Source: Legionellales bacterium UBA5158 (GTDB taxonomy: Bacteria; Pseudomonadota; Gammaproteobacteria; DSM-16500). From it: DNA of 6,410 nucleotides. Below the pieces are notes generated by a model. The model was given only the letters and a program-made list of their open reading frames with translations, had not been told where the DNA came from and did no database searches. The stretch spans positions 10,589-16,998 of the forward strand of contig DHXK01000078.1 of the NCBI GenBank assembly GCA_002413665.1. The letters run 5' to 3'. How positions within the stretch are numbered: the first letter of the stretch is position 1; each line of letters begins with the position of its first letter. This document shows, piece by piece, positions 1 through 6,329 of the stretch. Both the position numbers and the translations under genes were made by a program.

Positions 1-2
1 TC

Positions 3-30
3 CTTGAAGTAATATAACAAGACCTTATAT
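3..30 (+). promoter_or_regulatory. Putative sigma-32 (heat-shock) promoter of clpB
   Basis: CTTGAA at 3-8 matches the core of the sigma-32 -35 element. CCTTATAT at 23-30 matches 6 of 8 bases of the -10 consensus CCCCATNT, with a spacer of 14 bp, within the accepted 13-17 bp. Transcription would start near 37, giving a leader of roughly 25-30 nt before the clpB ATG. clpB is a classic RpoH-regulated gene, so the position makes sense. The window begins only two bases upstream, so the rest of the extended -35 region cannot be checked. Confidence 0.6.
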
Positions 31-63
31 TAAGCTTTCATAAGTCTTTTGAGAGAAATCACA

Positions 64-2652
64 ATGCGCATGGATAAGCTCACCGCTAAGTTTCAAGCTG
101 CTCTTGCCGATGCCCAATCAATGGCATTAGGCGCGGATCACGCCTTTATTGAGCCTGCTCACGTTTTAATGGCTTTGATCGATCAGGAAGGCAGCAGTAT
201 TCGTCCGATTTTACTTCATGCAAACACTAATATTCCTGCGTTACGTTCTCAACTAGAAAGCATGCTACAGCGCATGCCAAAAGTGGAAGGCACCGGCGGT
301 GATGTACACATTTCCAATGATTTAAATCGCATATTTAATTTAACCGATAAGTTAGCTCAGAAGCGTAAGGATCAATATATTTCAAGTGAGCTTTTTTTAT
401 TAGCTGCTGTTGAGGATGCTGGTGCAATAGGTGAACTATTGCGTAAGAGCGGGCTCACCAAAGAGGCTATTGATAAAGCCATAGAGCATGAACGTGGAGG
501 CACCAAAGTGGATGATCCTAATGCTGAAGATCAGCGTCGTGCATTAGAAAAATATACCATAGATCTTACTGCTCGTGCTGAGAAAGGTAAGCTAGATCCT
601 GTCATTGGTAGGGATGCAGAAATACGTCGTACCATACAAGTATTATTACGCCGCACGAAAAATAACCCCGTGCTAATTGGTGAGCCAGGTGTTGGTAAAA
701 CAGCTATTGTTGAAGGGTTAGCACAGCGTATTATCAATGGTGAAGTGCCTGAAGGATTGCGCAACAAACGTTTGCTTGCATTGGATATGGGTGCATTAAT
801 TGCAGGCGCAAAATTTCGCGGTGAATTTGAAGAGCGTTTGAAAGCCGTATTAAATGATCTAGCAAAGCAAGAAGGACAAATTATTCTTTTCATCGATGAA
901 ATTCATACCATGGTGGGTGCGGGTAAAGCGGAAGGCTCTATGGATGCTGGCAATATGTTAAAACCCGCACTTGCACGCGGTGAATTACATTGTGTAGGGG
1001 CGACGACATTAGATGAATATCGCAAATACATAGAGAAAGATGCTGCACTAGAAAGACGTTTTCAGCGCATCATTGTGGATGAACCTACTGTCCCAGACAC
1101 GATAGCTATTTTGCGTGGATTAAAAGAACGTTACGAATTACATCACGGTGTAGAAATTACTGATTCTGCATTGGTCGCTGCTGCAACGCTTTCACATCGT
1201 TATATTTCAGATCGTCAATTACCTGATAAAGCCATTGATTTAATCGATGAAGCTGGCAGTCATATTCGCATGGAAATAGATTCTAAACCCGAAGCCTTAG
1301 ATAGCTTAGATAGACGTATTATCCAATTAAAAATTGAACGCGAAGCTTTAAAAAAAGAATCAGACGAGAGTTCAAAAAAGCGCTTAGAAAAATTAGAAGA
1401 ACAGCTTAAAAAATTAGAAATAGAGTGTGAGAAGTTAGACGATATTTGGCGTTCTGAAAAAGCTGCTTTGCAAGGTGCGGCAAATATTAAAGCGGAATTA
1501 GAAAAAGCCCGCTTAGAAATGGAAACTGCTAAACGAGCTTCTAATTTAGCGCGTATGGCAGAGCTGCAATATGGCAAGATTCCTGAGCTAGAAAAAAAAT
1601 TAGCGGAAGCAATGTTGGCAGAAAAAAAAGAAACGCAGTTATTGCGCAGCAAAGTGACCGAAGATGAAATTGCCGAAGTTGTTTCTAAATGGACACACAT
1701 TCCTGTTTCAAAAATGTTAGAGGGTGAAAAAGAAAAATTGTTACATATGGAAGATGCAATACACACACGAATTATAGGGCAAAATCAAGCAGTCACAGCC
1801 GTATGTAATGCCATACGTCGATCACGAGCTGGGTTGTCAGATCCAAATCGTCCTATAGGATCATTTTTATTTTTAGGACCCACAGGCGTGGGTAAAACTG
1901 AATTATGTAAAGCGTTAGCAGCTTTTTTATTTGATACTGAGGACGCGGTTGTACGCATTGATATGTCAGAATTCATGGAAAAGCATTCTGTTGCACGCTT
2001 AGTGGGTGCGCCTCCTGGTTATGTAGGTTATGAAGAAGGGGGGTATTTAACAGAACTAGTTCGTCGCAAACCTTATTCTGTTATTTTGTTTGATGAAATT
2101 GAAAAAGCGCACCACGATGTATTTAATATTTTGTTACAAGTATTGGATGATGGACGTTTAACGGATAGTCAAGGACGTACCGTAGATTTTCGTAATACGG
2201 TGATTGTGATGACATCTAATTTAGGATCTGATCTGATTCAAGAAATTTCAAAAAAAGGTGATTATTTTGCGATGAAAGATGCTGTATTAGAGGTTGTCGG
2301 TAAGCATTTTCGTCCAGAGTTTATGAATCGAATAGATGAGATGGTTGTCTTCCATCCATTGGATAAAGAACAGATTAAGTCGATTACAAAAATACAAATT
2401 AAGCGTTTAGAGTCACGTCTCGCAGAAAGAGAGCTAGGAATACAAGTCAATGATGAAGCCATGGATTATTTAACAGCTAGCGGTTATGATCCTGTATATG
2501 GTGCTCGTCCTTTAAAACGGGCTATTCAACAGTACATCGAAAATCCTTTAGCACAAGAAATTTTAGCAGGGAAATATTCACCCGGTGATATAATTTCCAT
2601 TAGTGTAGACAATAATCATTTAGTATTCTCAAGGGCAGCTGTAACCATTTAG
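64..2652 (+). CDS. clpB: ATP-dependent disaggregase chaperone ClpB
   Basis: ClpB is the cytosolic Hsp100 hexamer that works with DnaK/DnaJ/GrpE to pull proteins out of aggregates by threading them through its pore. From the ATG at 64 the protein has 862 residues (E. coli 857); the extra residues are at the extreme C-terminus. Layout: N domain about 1-148, NBD1 with Walker A GEPGVGKT (K212) and Walker B (E279), coiled-coil middle domain about 409-524 with Y503, NBD2 with GPTGVGKT (K611), Walker B E678 and Arg finger R756. Arg fingers R331/R332 and pore residues F251 (Tyr in E. coli) and Y653 are present. I prefer ATG 64 (MRMDKLT, the usual family start, GAGAG at 51-55) over the in-frame TTG at 49, which sits on that ribosome site. 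One oddity is His545 in WTHIPVS, where WTGIPVS is usual. The gene appears intact. Confidence 0.98.
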   Translation: MRMDKLTAKFQAALADAQSMALGADHAFIEPAHVLMALIDQEGSSIRPILLHANTNIPALRSQLESMLQRMPKVEGTGGDVHISNDLNRIFNLTDKLAQKRKDQYISSELFLLAAVEDAGAIGELLRKSGLTKEAIDKAIEHERGGTKVDDPNAEDQRRALEKYTIDLTARAEKGKLDPVIGRDAEIRRTIQVLLRRTKNNPVLIGEPGVGKTAIVEGLAQRIINGEVPEGLRNKRLLALDMGALIAGAKFRGEFEERLKAVLNDLAKQEGQIILFIDEIHTMVGAGKAEGSMDAGNMLKPALARGELHCVGATTLDEYRKYIEKDAALERRFQRIIVDEPTVPDTIAILRGLKERYELHHGVEITDSALVAAATLSHRYISDRQLPDKAIDLIDEAGSHIRMEIDSKPEALDSLDRRIIQLKIEREALKKESDESSKKRLEKLEEQLKKLEIECEKLDDIWRSEKAALQGAANIKAELEKARLEMETAKRASNLARMAELQYGKIPELEKKLAEAMLAEKKETQLLRSKVTEDEIAEVVSKWTHIPVSKMLEGEKEKLLHMEDAIHTRIIGQNQAVTAVCNAIRRSRAGLSDPNRPIGSFLFLGPTGVGKTELCKALAAFLFDTEDAVVRIDMSEFMEKHSVARLVGAPPGYVGYEEGGYLTELVRRKPYSVILFDEIEKAHHDVFNILLQVLDDGRLTDSQGRTVDFRNTVIVMTSNLGSDLIQEISKKGDYFAMKDAVLEVVGKHFRPEFMNRIDEMVVFHPLDKEQIKSITKIQIKRLESRLAERELGIQVNDEAMDYLTASGYDPVYGARPLKRAIQQYIENPLAQEILAGKYSPGDIISISVDNNHLVFSRAAVTI
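496..510 (+). promoter_or_regulatory. Internal ribosome binding site and GTG start for short ClpB isoform
   Basis: A strong Shine-Dalgarno GGAGG at 496-500 sits 7 nt before a GTG at 508-510, which is codon 149 of ClpB. E. coli clpB is known to start a second, N-domain-less product at a GTG at the same codon. Initiation here would give a protein of 714 residues made of both ATPase modules and the middle domain but no N domain. Motif and spacing are seen; use in this organism is inferred from the E. coli case. Confidence 0.6.
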
Positions 2653-2678
2653 ACGCTTAAAAATAAAAGGACTCAATT

Positions 2679-3104
2679 ATGTTATATAAGCATATTTTAC
2701 TAGCAACGGATTTAGCGGATGATGCAGATTTTATTATTACCAAAGTGAAAGGCATGCAAGATTTTACTGGAGCTACTTTGACGTTAATCCATGTCGTAGA
2801 ACCTATGCCAGGATACAGCTATGCCTATTTAGGCATAGAAGATATCGAAGGTCAGCTGATCGAAGAAGCACGTGATGCCTTAGGAAAATTAGGTGTTAAA
2901 TTAAATGTTCCCGTCAAAAGTCAAATTATCGAAGTAGGGCCAACTAAATTAAAAATTCTTAAAGTAGCTGATGAGGTTGCAGCAGATTTAATTATTTGCG
3001 GTAGTCATGGTCGTCATGGTTTATCGTTGTTGTTGGGTTCAACTGCGAATGCGATTTTACATGGTGCAAACTGTGATGTGTTGACTGTGCGGTTGCCTGA
3101 GTAA
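2679..3104 (+). CDS. Universal stress protein, UspA family
   Basis: A 141-residue single-domain Usp, the usual size for the family: small cytoplasmic dimers of alpha/beta Rossmann-like fold induced by starvation and other stress. The first strand, HILLATD with Asp11, and the C-terminal block GSHGRHG (108-114) followed by LGS and CDVLTV are typical. The loop reads G-x2-G-x8-G-S, one residue shorter than the G-x2-G-x9-G-S/T loop of ATP-binding members such as MJ0577. That suggests the E. coli UspA-like subclass, reported not to bind ATP, so nucleotide binding is uncertain. The start is set by AAAAGGA (2665-2671) 7 nt before the ATG. Only 26 bp separate it from the clpB stop and no terminator is visible between them, so read-through from the clpB heat-shock promoter is likely. 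Which Usp paralogue it is cannot be said. Confidence 0.93.
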   Translation: MLYKHILLATDLADDADFIITKVKGMQDFTGATLTLIHVVEPMPGYSYAYLGIEDIEGQLIEEARDALGKLGVKLNVPVKSQIIEVGPTKLKILKVADEVAADLIICGSHGRHGLSLLLGSTANAILHGANCDVLTVRLPE

Positions 3105-3126
3105 CCTGCCAGTGTTGCAATTCTTT

Positions 3127-3156
3127 CAACTAGGTTGAGTTTTAGAAACTTTTTTT
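3127..3156 (+). terminator. Weak candidate intrinsic terminator after the usp gene
   Basis: Two small adjacent hairpins, CAAC-tag-GTTG (3127-3137) and AGTTT-tag-AAACT (3138-3150), are followed by an unbroken T-run to 3156. The T-run is convincing but the stems are short and A+T-rich, so termination may be partial. The rest of the 83-bp gap (3105-3187) shows no clear promoter for the next gene, only a ribosome site, AGAGGGAG at 3173-3180. Confidence 0.4.
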
Positions 3157-3187
3157 GATGAATACATTTTTTAGAGGGAGATAGCTA

Positions 3188-4900
3188 ATGGGAATGCCTT
3201 TTTCTGAAGACCCCGGACCTCTCCGTTATGATTATTTAGAACTTCGTAAAGAAGTGCTTAAAGAGCTAGTATCCAATGCGCAACAGGCAGAAGCTAAAAA
3301 TCATAATCAAAAAGAATTCGAAAAAAAGAATCGTGAAAACGAGCAATTATTTGCGGAAGCAGTATCTGGAGCATTAGAAACAGAACGTTTTTTTAATATT
3401 TTGCGTGAATTACACGTAGAAGAAGTGCAGGAAGTTATTGCTGAGAATGAAGAAAAAATACAACAAGATTTCCAAGATCGTCAGAAACAAATTGATGTTG
3501 AGATAGCCAATTTTGACTCTATCAAAGAAAAACCAGACACTGGTGTAATTGATAAAATCGACGCACAAATTGATAGTATAAATGCTCTTTATGAAATTGC
3601 TGCTACACCTCTTATAGCTGAGTTAAATAAATGGGAGCAAACGGAATGGAAGGCTATCATAAGTAAACAAGCAGAAGTGTTTGTGTCTAAGCTTCCGGAT
3701 CCTCCTGGTGTCGCAGGTGCCTCTCAAACCATCACAGATAAATGGGCTGAATCAAAAAAGGATATACAGGAAATATTATCATCCGGTCCTTCACTGCATA
3801 AGCTTGTGCAACATAATCCTCATATCAAAGAAGCTTTCGAAAAAGCTTATGCTGAAAATATGGAAGGTAAAGAAAGCAATCCTATAGAAACACAAAAAGC
3901 TACTGCTGCTGCTGCTTTGGCCAGCGCAAGGACCACCTACGAATTAAGAAGTAATCTTGCAGCAGCAGTTGAAGCTATGAAGCTAGCTCAGCAATTAGGA
4001 CTTAAAGGAAGAAATGTAAGATATGCCGCGAATTATGTAAGTAGCATAGATTGCAAAAGAAGTGTTGGTGATTACGTTAACAATGTCATACATGCCACCG
4101 CTGATCTAAATGCATTTATGGATTTAGCGCAACTGACTTATGCGAGAAATTCAGCAGTTCAATCCTTAGAATCAAATAAATCCACATTGCAAGCCGCTCA
4201 GGAATTTCATAGGGACCCACCAAAGTTATCTGTGTCTATCCCAGCTACCCATCAGCCATATTTTAAATCAGTTGTAGATGAAACACTAACTATTCAACAT
4301 TTTGGGAATGCAGGAAAAGCAAGACTAGATTTTTTAGCGATTGATGAATTTATGAAAGGTGACTTTCTCGATCCTAAGTTTAATATGACTGCCACTAAAT
4401 TAGGGGCTGAATACGTTACAGATCCCCTGATGCGAACGAAGGTAGCAGAAATTATTTCCTCCATAAATAATAATATACCTAAAGAAGAAATAAGCAAAAT
4501 GGTGTCTTCTTTGACAGAACATATACATTCAAAAAAGAGTCATGCATTAGATGTAAAAAAAATTTTTTCGATGCTTAATACAATATTAGGTGGTAAATTT
4601 TTGGATCCCACCTTAAAATTTACCGCTAATAGACTTGCAGCAGAATATTTAAAAAACCCTGCATTAAGAGAAAAAACTGACGATATCATTAAAGATATTA
4701 ATACCATTCTGAAAACTGATCCCAAAACCCCTAAATATAAAGAGCTAGAAGCTAAAATAGGAGATGCTGCGGGTAAGTTGAAAGTATCTGTCGTTGCGAC
4801 AGATACCCAGCAAATAAGTTTGAATACAGATAAAACAGAACAGATACAAGCTAAGCACGGGGTTAATCAGGAAAATGTTGACAGAAATGTTCTTCGTTAA
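3188..4900 (+). CDS. Unassigned 570-residue hydrophilic protein with C-terminal tandem helical repeats
   Basis: I do not recognise this protein. The start is well supported: AGAGGGAG (3173-3180) lies 7 nt before the ATG. It has no signal peptide and no membrane segment, is rich in Lys, Glu and Ala, and has a single Cys in the stretch SSIDCKRS. Residues about 30-115 are strongly charged with heptad-like spacing and probably form a coiled coil or long helices. An Ala-rich helical stretch (ATAAAALASA) lies near 240-250. Residues 382-427 and 460-505 are two copies of one unit (separate entry). The polar tail, about 535-570, looks disordered. It is probably cytoplasmic or secreted without a cleaved signal. 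A type IV-secreted effector is possible in a Legionellales host, but no secretion signal can be shown from this sequence. It may have its own promoter, since a candidate terminator precedes it, and it ends 14 bp before the hairpin repeat. Confidence 0.88.
   Translation: MGMPFSEDPGPLRYDYLELRKEVLKELVSNAQQAEAKNHNQKEFEKKNRENEQLFAEAVSGALETERFFNILRELHVEEVQEVIAENEEKIQQDFQDRQKQIDVEIANFDSIKEKPDTGVIDKIDAQIDSINALYEIAATPLIAELNKWEQTEWKAIISKQAEVFVSKLPDPPGVAGASQTITDKWAESKKDIQEILSSGPSLHKLVQHNPHIKEAFEKAYAENMEGKESNPIETQKATAAAALASARTTYELRSNLAAAVEAMKLAQQLGLKGRNVRYAANYVSSIDCKRSVGDYVNNVIHATADLNAFMDLAQLTYARNSAVQSLESNKSTLQAAQEFHRDPPKLSVSIPATHQPYFKSVVDETLTIQHFGNAGKARLDFLAIDEFMKGDFLDPKFNMTATKLGAEYVTDPLMRTKVAEIISSINNNIPKEEISKMVSSLTEHIHSKKSHALDVKKIFSMLNTILGGKFLDPTLKFTANRLAAEYLKNPALREKTDDIIKDINTILKTDPKTPKYKELEAKIGDAAGKLKVSVVATDTQQISLNTDKTEQIQAKHGVNQENVDRNVLR
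4331..4702 (+). repeat. Two copies of a protein-level repeat inside the 570-residue gene
   Basis: Residues 382-427 (4331-4468) and 460-505 (4565-4702) align without gaps at an offset of 78 residues. Over the best 35 positions (393-427 against 471-505) I count 17 identities: FLDP, TA, L, AEY, P, R, K, II and IN in the same order and spacing. The DNA is clearly diverged, so the duplication is old and constrained at protein level. The pattern suggests a helical bundle unit, and weaker similarity continues past each unit with a small length difference. Confidence 0.8.
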
Positions 4901-4914
4901 GTTATGATTGGGCA

Positions 4915-4989
4915 ACCGAGCCGCGACCGTCAGGAAGCGATCACTGTATGTGAGGTGACGCTTCCTGACGGTCGCGGCTCGGTAGTGAC
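4915..4989. repeat. Palindromic intergenic repeat, copy 1 (perfect 25-bp hairpin)
   Basis: Arms 4915-4939 and 4959-4983 are perfect 25-bp reverse complements (left arm begins ACCGAGCCGCGAC). A further 4-bp inner stem, TCAC/GTGA, forms after one bulged A at 4940, leaving a 10-nt loop. It is very G+C-rich in an A+T-rich region. The right part, 4951-4989, is identical over 39 bp to 6270-6308, so this is a dispersed element and not just a local hairpin. It lies between a plus-strand gene end and a minus-strand sodB end, the usual place for REP-like elements. No T-run follows on either strand, so it is not a standard intrinsic terminator, though it could still slow polymerase or protect 3' ends. 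Confidence 0.9.
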
Positions 4990-5006
4990 GTACCGATTGG
5001 TAGATC

Positions 5007-5111
5007 TTATTTAAAATTATCTGCCACAAAATCCCAGTTGACTAAATTCCAAAATTTCTCAACGTAGGTTGGACGTGCATTACGATAATCAACGTAATAA
5101 GCATGTTCCCA
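5007..5111 (-). pseudogene. sodB: Truncated sodB remnant (3' end of an iron superoxide dismutase gene)
   Basis: Read on the minus strand, 5111 down to 5007 encodes the last 34 residues and stop of a SodB-type Fe superoxide dismutase, beginning WEHAYYVDYRNARP and ending WDFVADNFK. The metal-ligand His of WEH is kept. The preceding D-V of the family motif DVWEH, which holds the Asp ligand, is missing and replaced by unrelated codons, as is the rest of the enzyme. The frame stays open upstream to a stop at 5181-5183 (57 codons) but has no ATG and cannot make an active enzyme. It is 79 of 81 bp identical to the sodB end at 6330-6410, and both changes are at silent third positions, so the copy is recent or has been homogenised. 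Confidence 0.9.
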
Positions 5112-5115
5112 GCTT

Positions 5116-5145
5116 CGTAGCTTGGGTTGAGGTTCGAAACCCAAC
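5116..5145. repeat. Short REP-like palindrome at the broken end of the sodB remnant
   Basis: TTGGGTT (5122-5128) and AACCCAA (5138-5144) form a 7-bp inverted repeat with a 9-nt loop, preceded by CGTAGC. From memory, short palindromes of the form GTAGGTTGGGTT...AACCCAAC are scattered between genes in many proteobacteria, and this looks like one. It begins just where SodB similarity stops (5111), so it may mark the recombination point that cut the gene. Only one copy is in this window. Confidence 0.55.
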
Positions 5146-5179
5146 AGATCTTCACGAATTTCAAGAACAAAAGTTGATA

Positions 5180-5255
5180 GTTAAAATATATTAACATCAT
5201 AAAAATAATTAATTTTATTAATTGCATTGCCTCCGTCATTATTAAGTCTGATAAA
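5180..5255 (+). promoter_or_regulatory. A+T-rich leader with palindromes and a weak promoter candidate
   Basis: This is the functional-looking part of the 379-bp gap 4901-5279. Two inverted repeats are visible: GTTAA-N6-TTAAC (5180-5195) and AATTAAT-TTT-ATTAATT (5207-5223). A sigma-70-like pair TTGCCT (5227-5232) and GATAAA (5250-5255) with a 17-bp spacer follows, 4 of 6 matches in each box. It could drive the 330-residue gene with a short leader, and the palindromes could be operators or simply chance in A+T-rich DNA. Confidence 0.3.
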
Positions 5256-5266
5256 TATGATTAGAT

Positions 5267-5271
5267 GGAGG
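5267..5271 (+). promoter_or_regulatory. Ribosome binding site that sets the start of the 330-residue gene
   Basis: GGAGG is 8 nt before the ATG at 5280. The earlier in-frame ATG at 5265 overlaps this Shine-Dalgarno and has no ribosome site of its own, so 5280 is the better start. Confidence 0.8.
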
Positions 5272-5279
5272 AAGAAAGC

Positions 5280-6272
5280 ATGGGCTCACTTAGACCAGAG
5301 TTACAAAATTTATCTCAGATCAGTGTTAAAAATGAATTACATCACGAAATAAAAACCCAGTACCGAGAATTTTTTGAATCGCGTCTTGCGATTTCTTTAC
5401 TTGATCAACCCGAAATTTTTTTATCGGTTAAAAAAATTTCTGCAGCGATAATTGAATTCATCAATCTTCATCCAGAGATTGTTCTAGCGCAAATTTCATC
5501 GAATATAAAAATCCGTGAAGAATTATTTAATGAAAATTATTTCGGGCGTTTAAATTCAGTGGGTCTTAATAGTTTTTCTTCTGCGAATTTAATTTTAAAT
5601 AATATTTTAAAAGTATTAAGTTCAGCAGATGCTCCCTTAGATCAGGTTATGCAATTGCATGCTATATTTATTCATCGAATATACGATTATTTACCCGGAA
5701 AAATAGCTAAATCGGCATGGACTAATGTTTTATTTTCTGATGAATTATTTCATAAAAATAATAGGGGAAGAAGTGAATTAGAGAAGATACCTAAGTTAAC
5801 AACTCAGTTAGGTGTGTGTCATAGTCCGGTCTTTAAAAAAATGATTAAGCAGGGTAATGCACAGCATCATCGGGCAATAGATCGTTTCTCGCCTGAAAAA
5901 AACTCAAGTTTTTTTTCACGTTTATGCGAGCATCATTTACCCTTTGTTGCGGGTCCGTCAGGTCATGCAGCATCTTTATTATTAGGCGCAAAACTATATG
6001 GTAATTTAGTGCTTGATGAATTAAAAGAATATGCAATGGCGTGCTTTGCATTTTTAGCAGCAGGGGGAAACCATTCGTTTACAGAGGTCATGGTGGTTGC
6101 CAATAGAGTAGGCGTGCCTATCGAGCATGATAATTATGCGGTGAGTTTTTCTGATTCTTTGAAACTATGGGCTGGATATAAATGGTTGGAGCGATTGTTT
6201 CCGGAGTTTTTGAAAAAAGCGGAAGAGCTTACTACCGAGCCGCGACTGCTAGGTAGCGATAACGGAATATGA
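5280..6272 (+). CDS. Unassigned 330-residue protein whose C-terminus is encoded by a repeat
   Basis: I do not recognise this protein. It has no signal peptide and no clear membrane segment; the N-terminal half looks mainly helical. The most conserved-looking part is the C-terminal third: CEHHLPFVAGPSGHAA around G225-A230, then a hydrophobic helix, then AAGGNHSFTEV (G262-V270) with His265 and Glu269, then a region rich in aromatic residues. Clustered Gly, His and Glu suggest a ligand or metal site, but I cannot name a family. The last 12 residues (from T319) come from the hairpin repeat at 6234, and the TGA lies in its loop, so the native C-terminus may have been altered. The gene is bracketed by direct repeats (hairpin plus sodB 3' end), pointing to arrival or duplication as a unit. 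The start is ATG 5280, chosen by its Shine-Dalgarno; ATG 5265 would add five residues. Confidence 0.83.
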   Translation: MGSLRPELQNLSQISVKNELHHEIKTQYREFFESRLAISLLDQPEIFLSVKKISAAIIEFINLHPEIVLAQISSNIKIREELFNENYFGRLNSVGLNSFSSANLILNNILKVLSSADAPLDQVMQLHAIFIHRIYDYLPGKIAKSAWTNVLFSDELFHKNNRGRSELEKIPKLTTQLGVCHSPVFKKMIKQGNAQHHRAIDRFSPEKNSSFFSRLCEHHLPFVAGPSGHAASLLLGAKLYGNLVLDELKEYAMACFAFLAAGGNHSFTEVMVVANRVGVPIEHDNYAVSFSDSLKLWAGYKWLERLFPEFLKKAEELTTEPRLLGSDNGI

Positions 6273-6308
6273 GGTGACGCTTCCTGACGGTCGCGGCTCG
6301 GTAGTGAC
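6234..6308. repeat. Palindromic intergenic repeat, copy 2 (imperfect hairpin)
   Basis: This is the same element as at 4915-4989. The right arm 6278-6302 is identical to copy 1, but the left arm 6234-6258 has four changes (21 of 25 match). As plus-strand RNA, two of the four become G-U pairs and two are true mismatches, so the stem mostly survives. The left arm is translated as the end of the 330-residue protein; the TGA at 6270-6272 is in the loop and has an exact counterpart in copy 1 at 4951-4953. As in copy 1, a minus-strand sodB end follows. Confidence 0.9.
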
Positions 6309-6329
6309 ATATCAGACTAGTGTAAATTA

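Noticed and set aside
49..63. Upstream in-frame TTG at 49 as the clpB start
   Set aside because: It overlaps the GAGAG ribosome site at 51-55, and ClpB proteins normally begin MRxDKLT or MRxDRLT, which matches ATG 64.
531..2462. Minus-strand open frames inside clpB (531-893, 1260-1766, 1785-1976, 2262-2462)
   Set aside because: They lie opposite a strongly conserved coding sequence, show no recognisable protein features and are explained as antisense shadows.
3681..3887. Plus-strand 68-codon frame inside the 570-residue gene
   Set aside because: It is out of frame within a gene with a good start and an internal protein repeat, and it has no convincing ribosome site.
4915..4983. Standard intrinsic terminator
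   Set aside because: The stem is strong but no T-run follows it on either strand. The element is repeated at 6234 with translated sequence in one arm, so a dispersed repeat is the better description.
5010..5180. The 57-codon minus-strand frame holding the sodB end as a real small gene
   Set aside because: It has no ATG or clear ribosome site, and it lacks the Asp metal ligand and most of the enzyme, so it is treated as a remnant.
4745..5239. Minus-strand frames 4745-5029 and 5042-5239 as genes
   Set aside because: The first crosses the end of the 570-residue gene and the hairpin. The second overlaps the sodB remnant in the wrong frame. Neither resembles a known protein.
5265..5279. ATG at 5265 as the start of the 330-residue protein
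   Set aside because: This ATG overlaps the GGAGG that serves ATG 5280, and no ribosome site precedes it.
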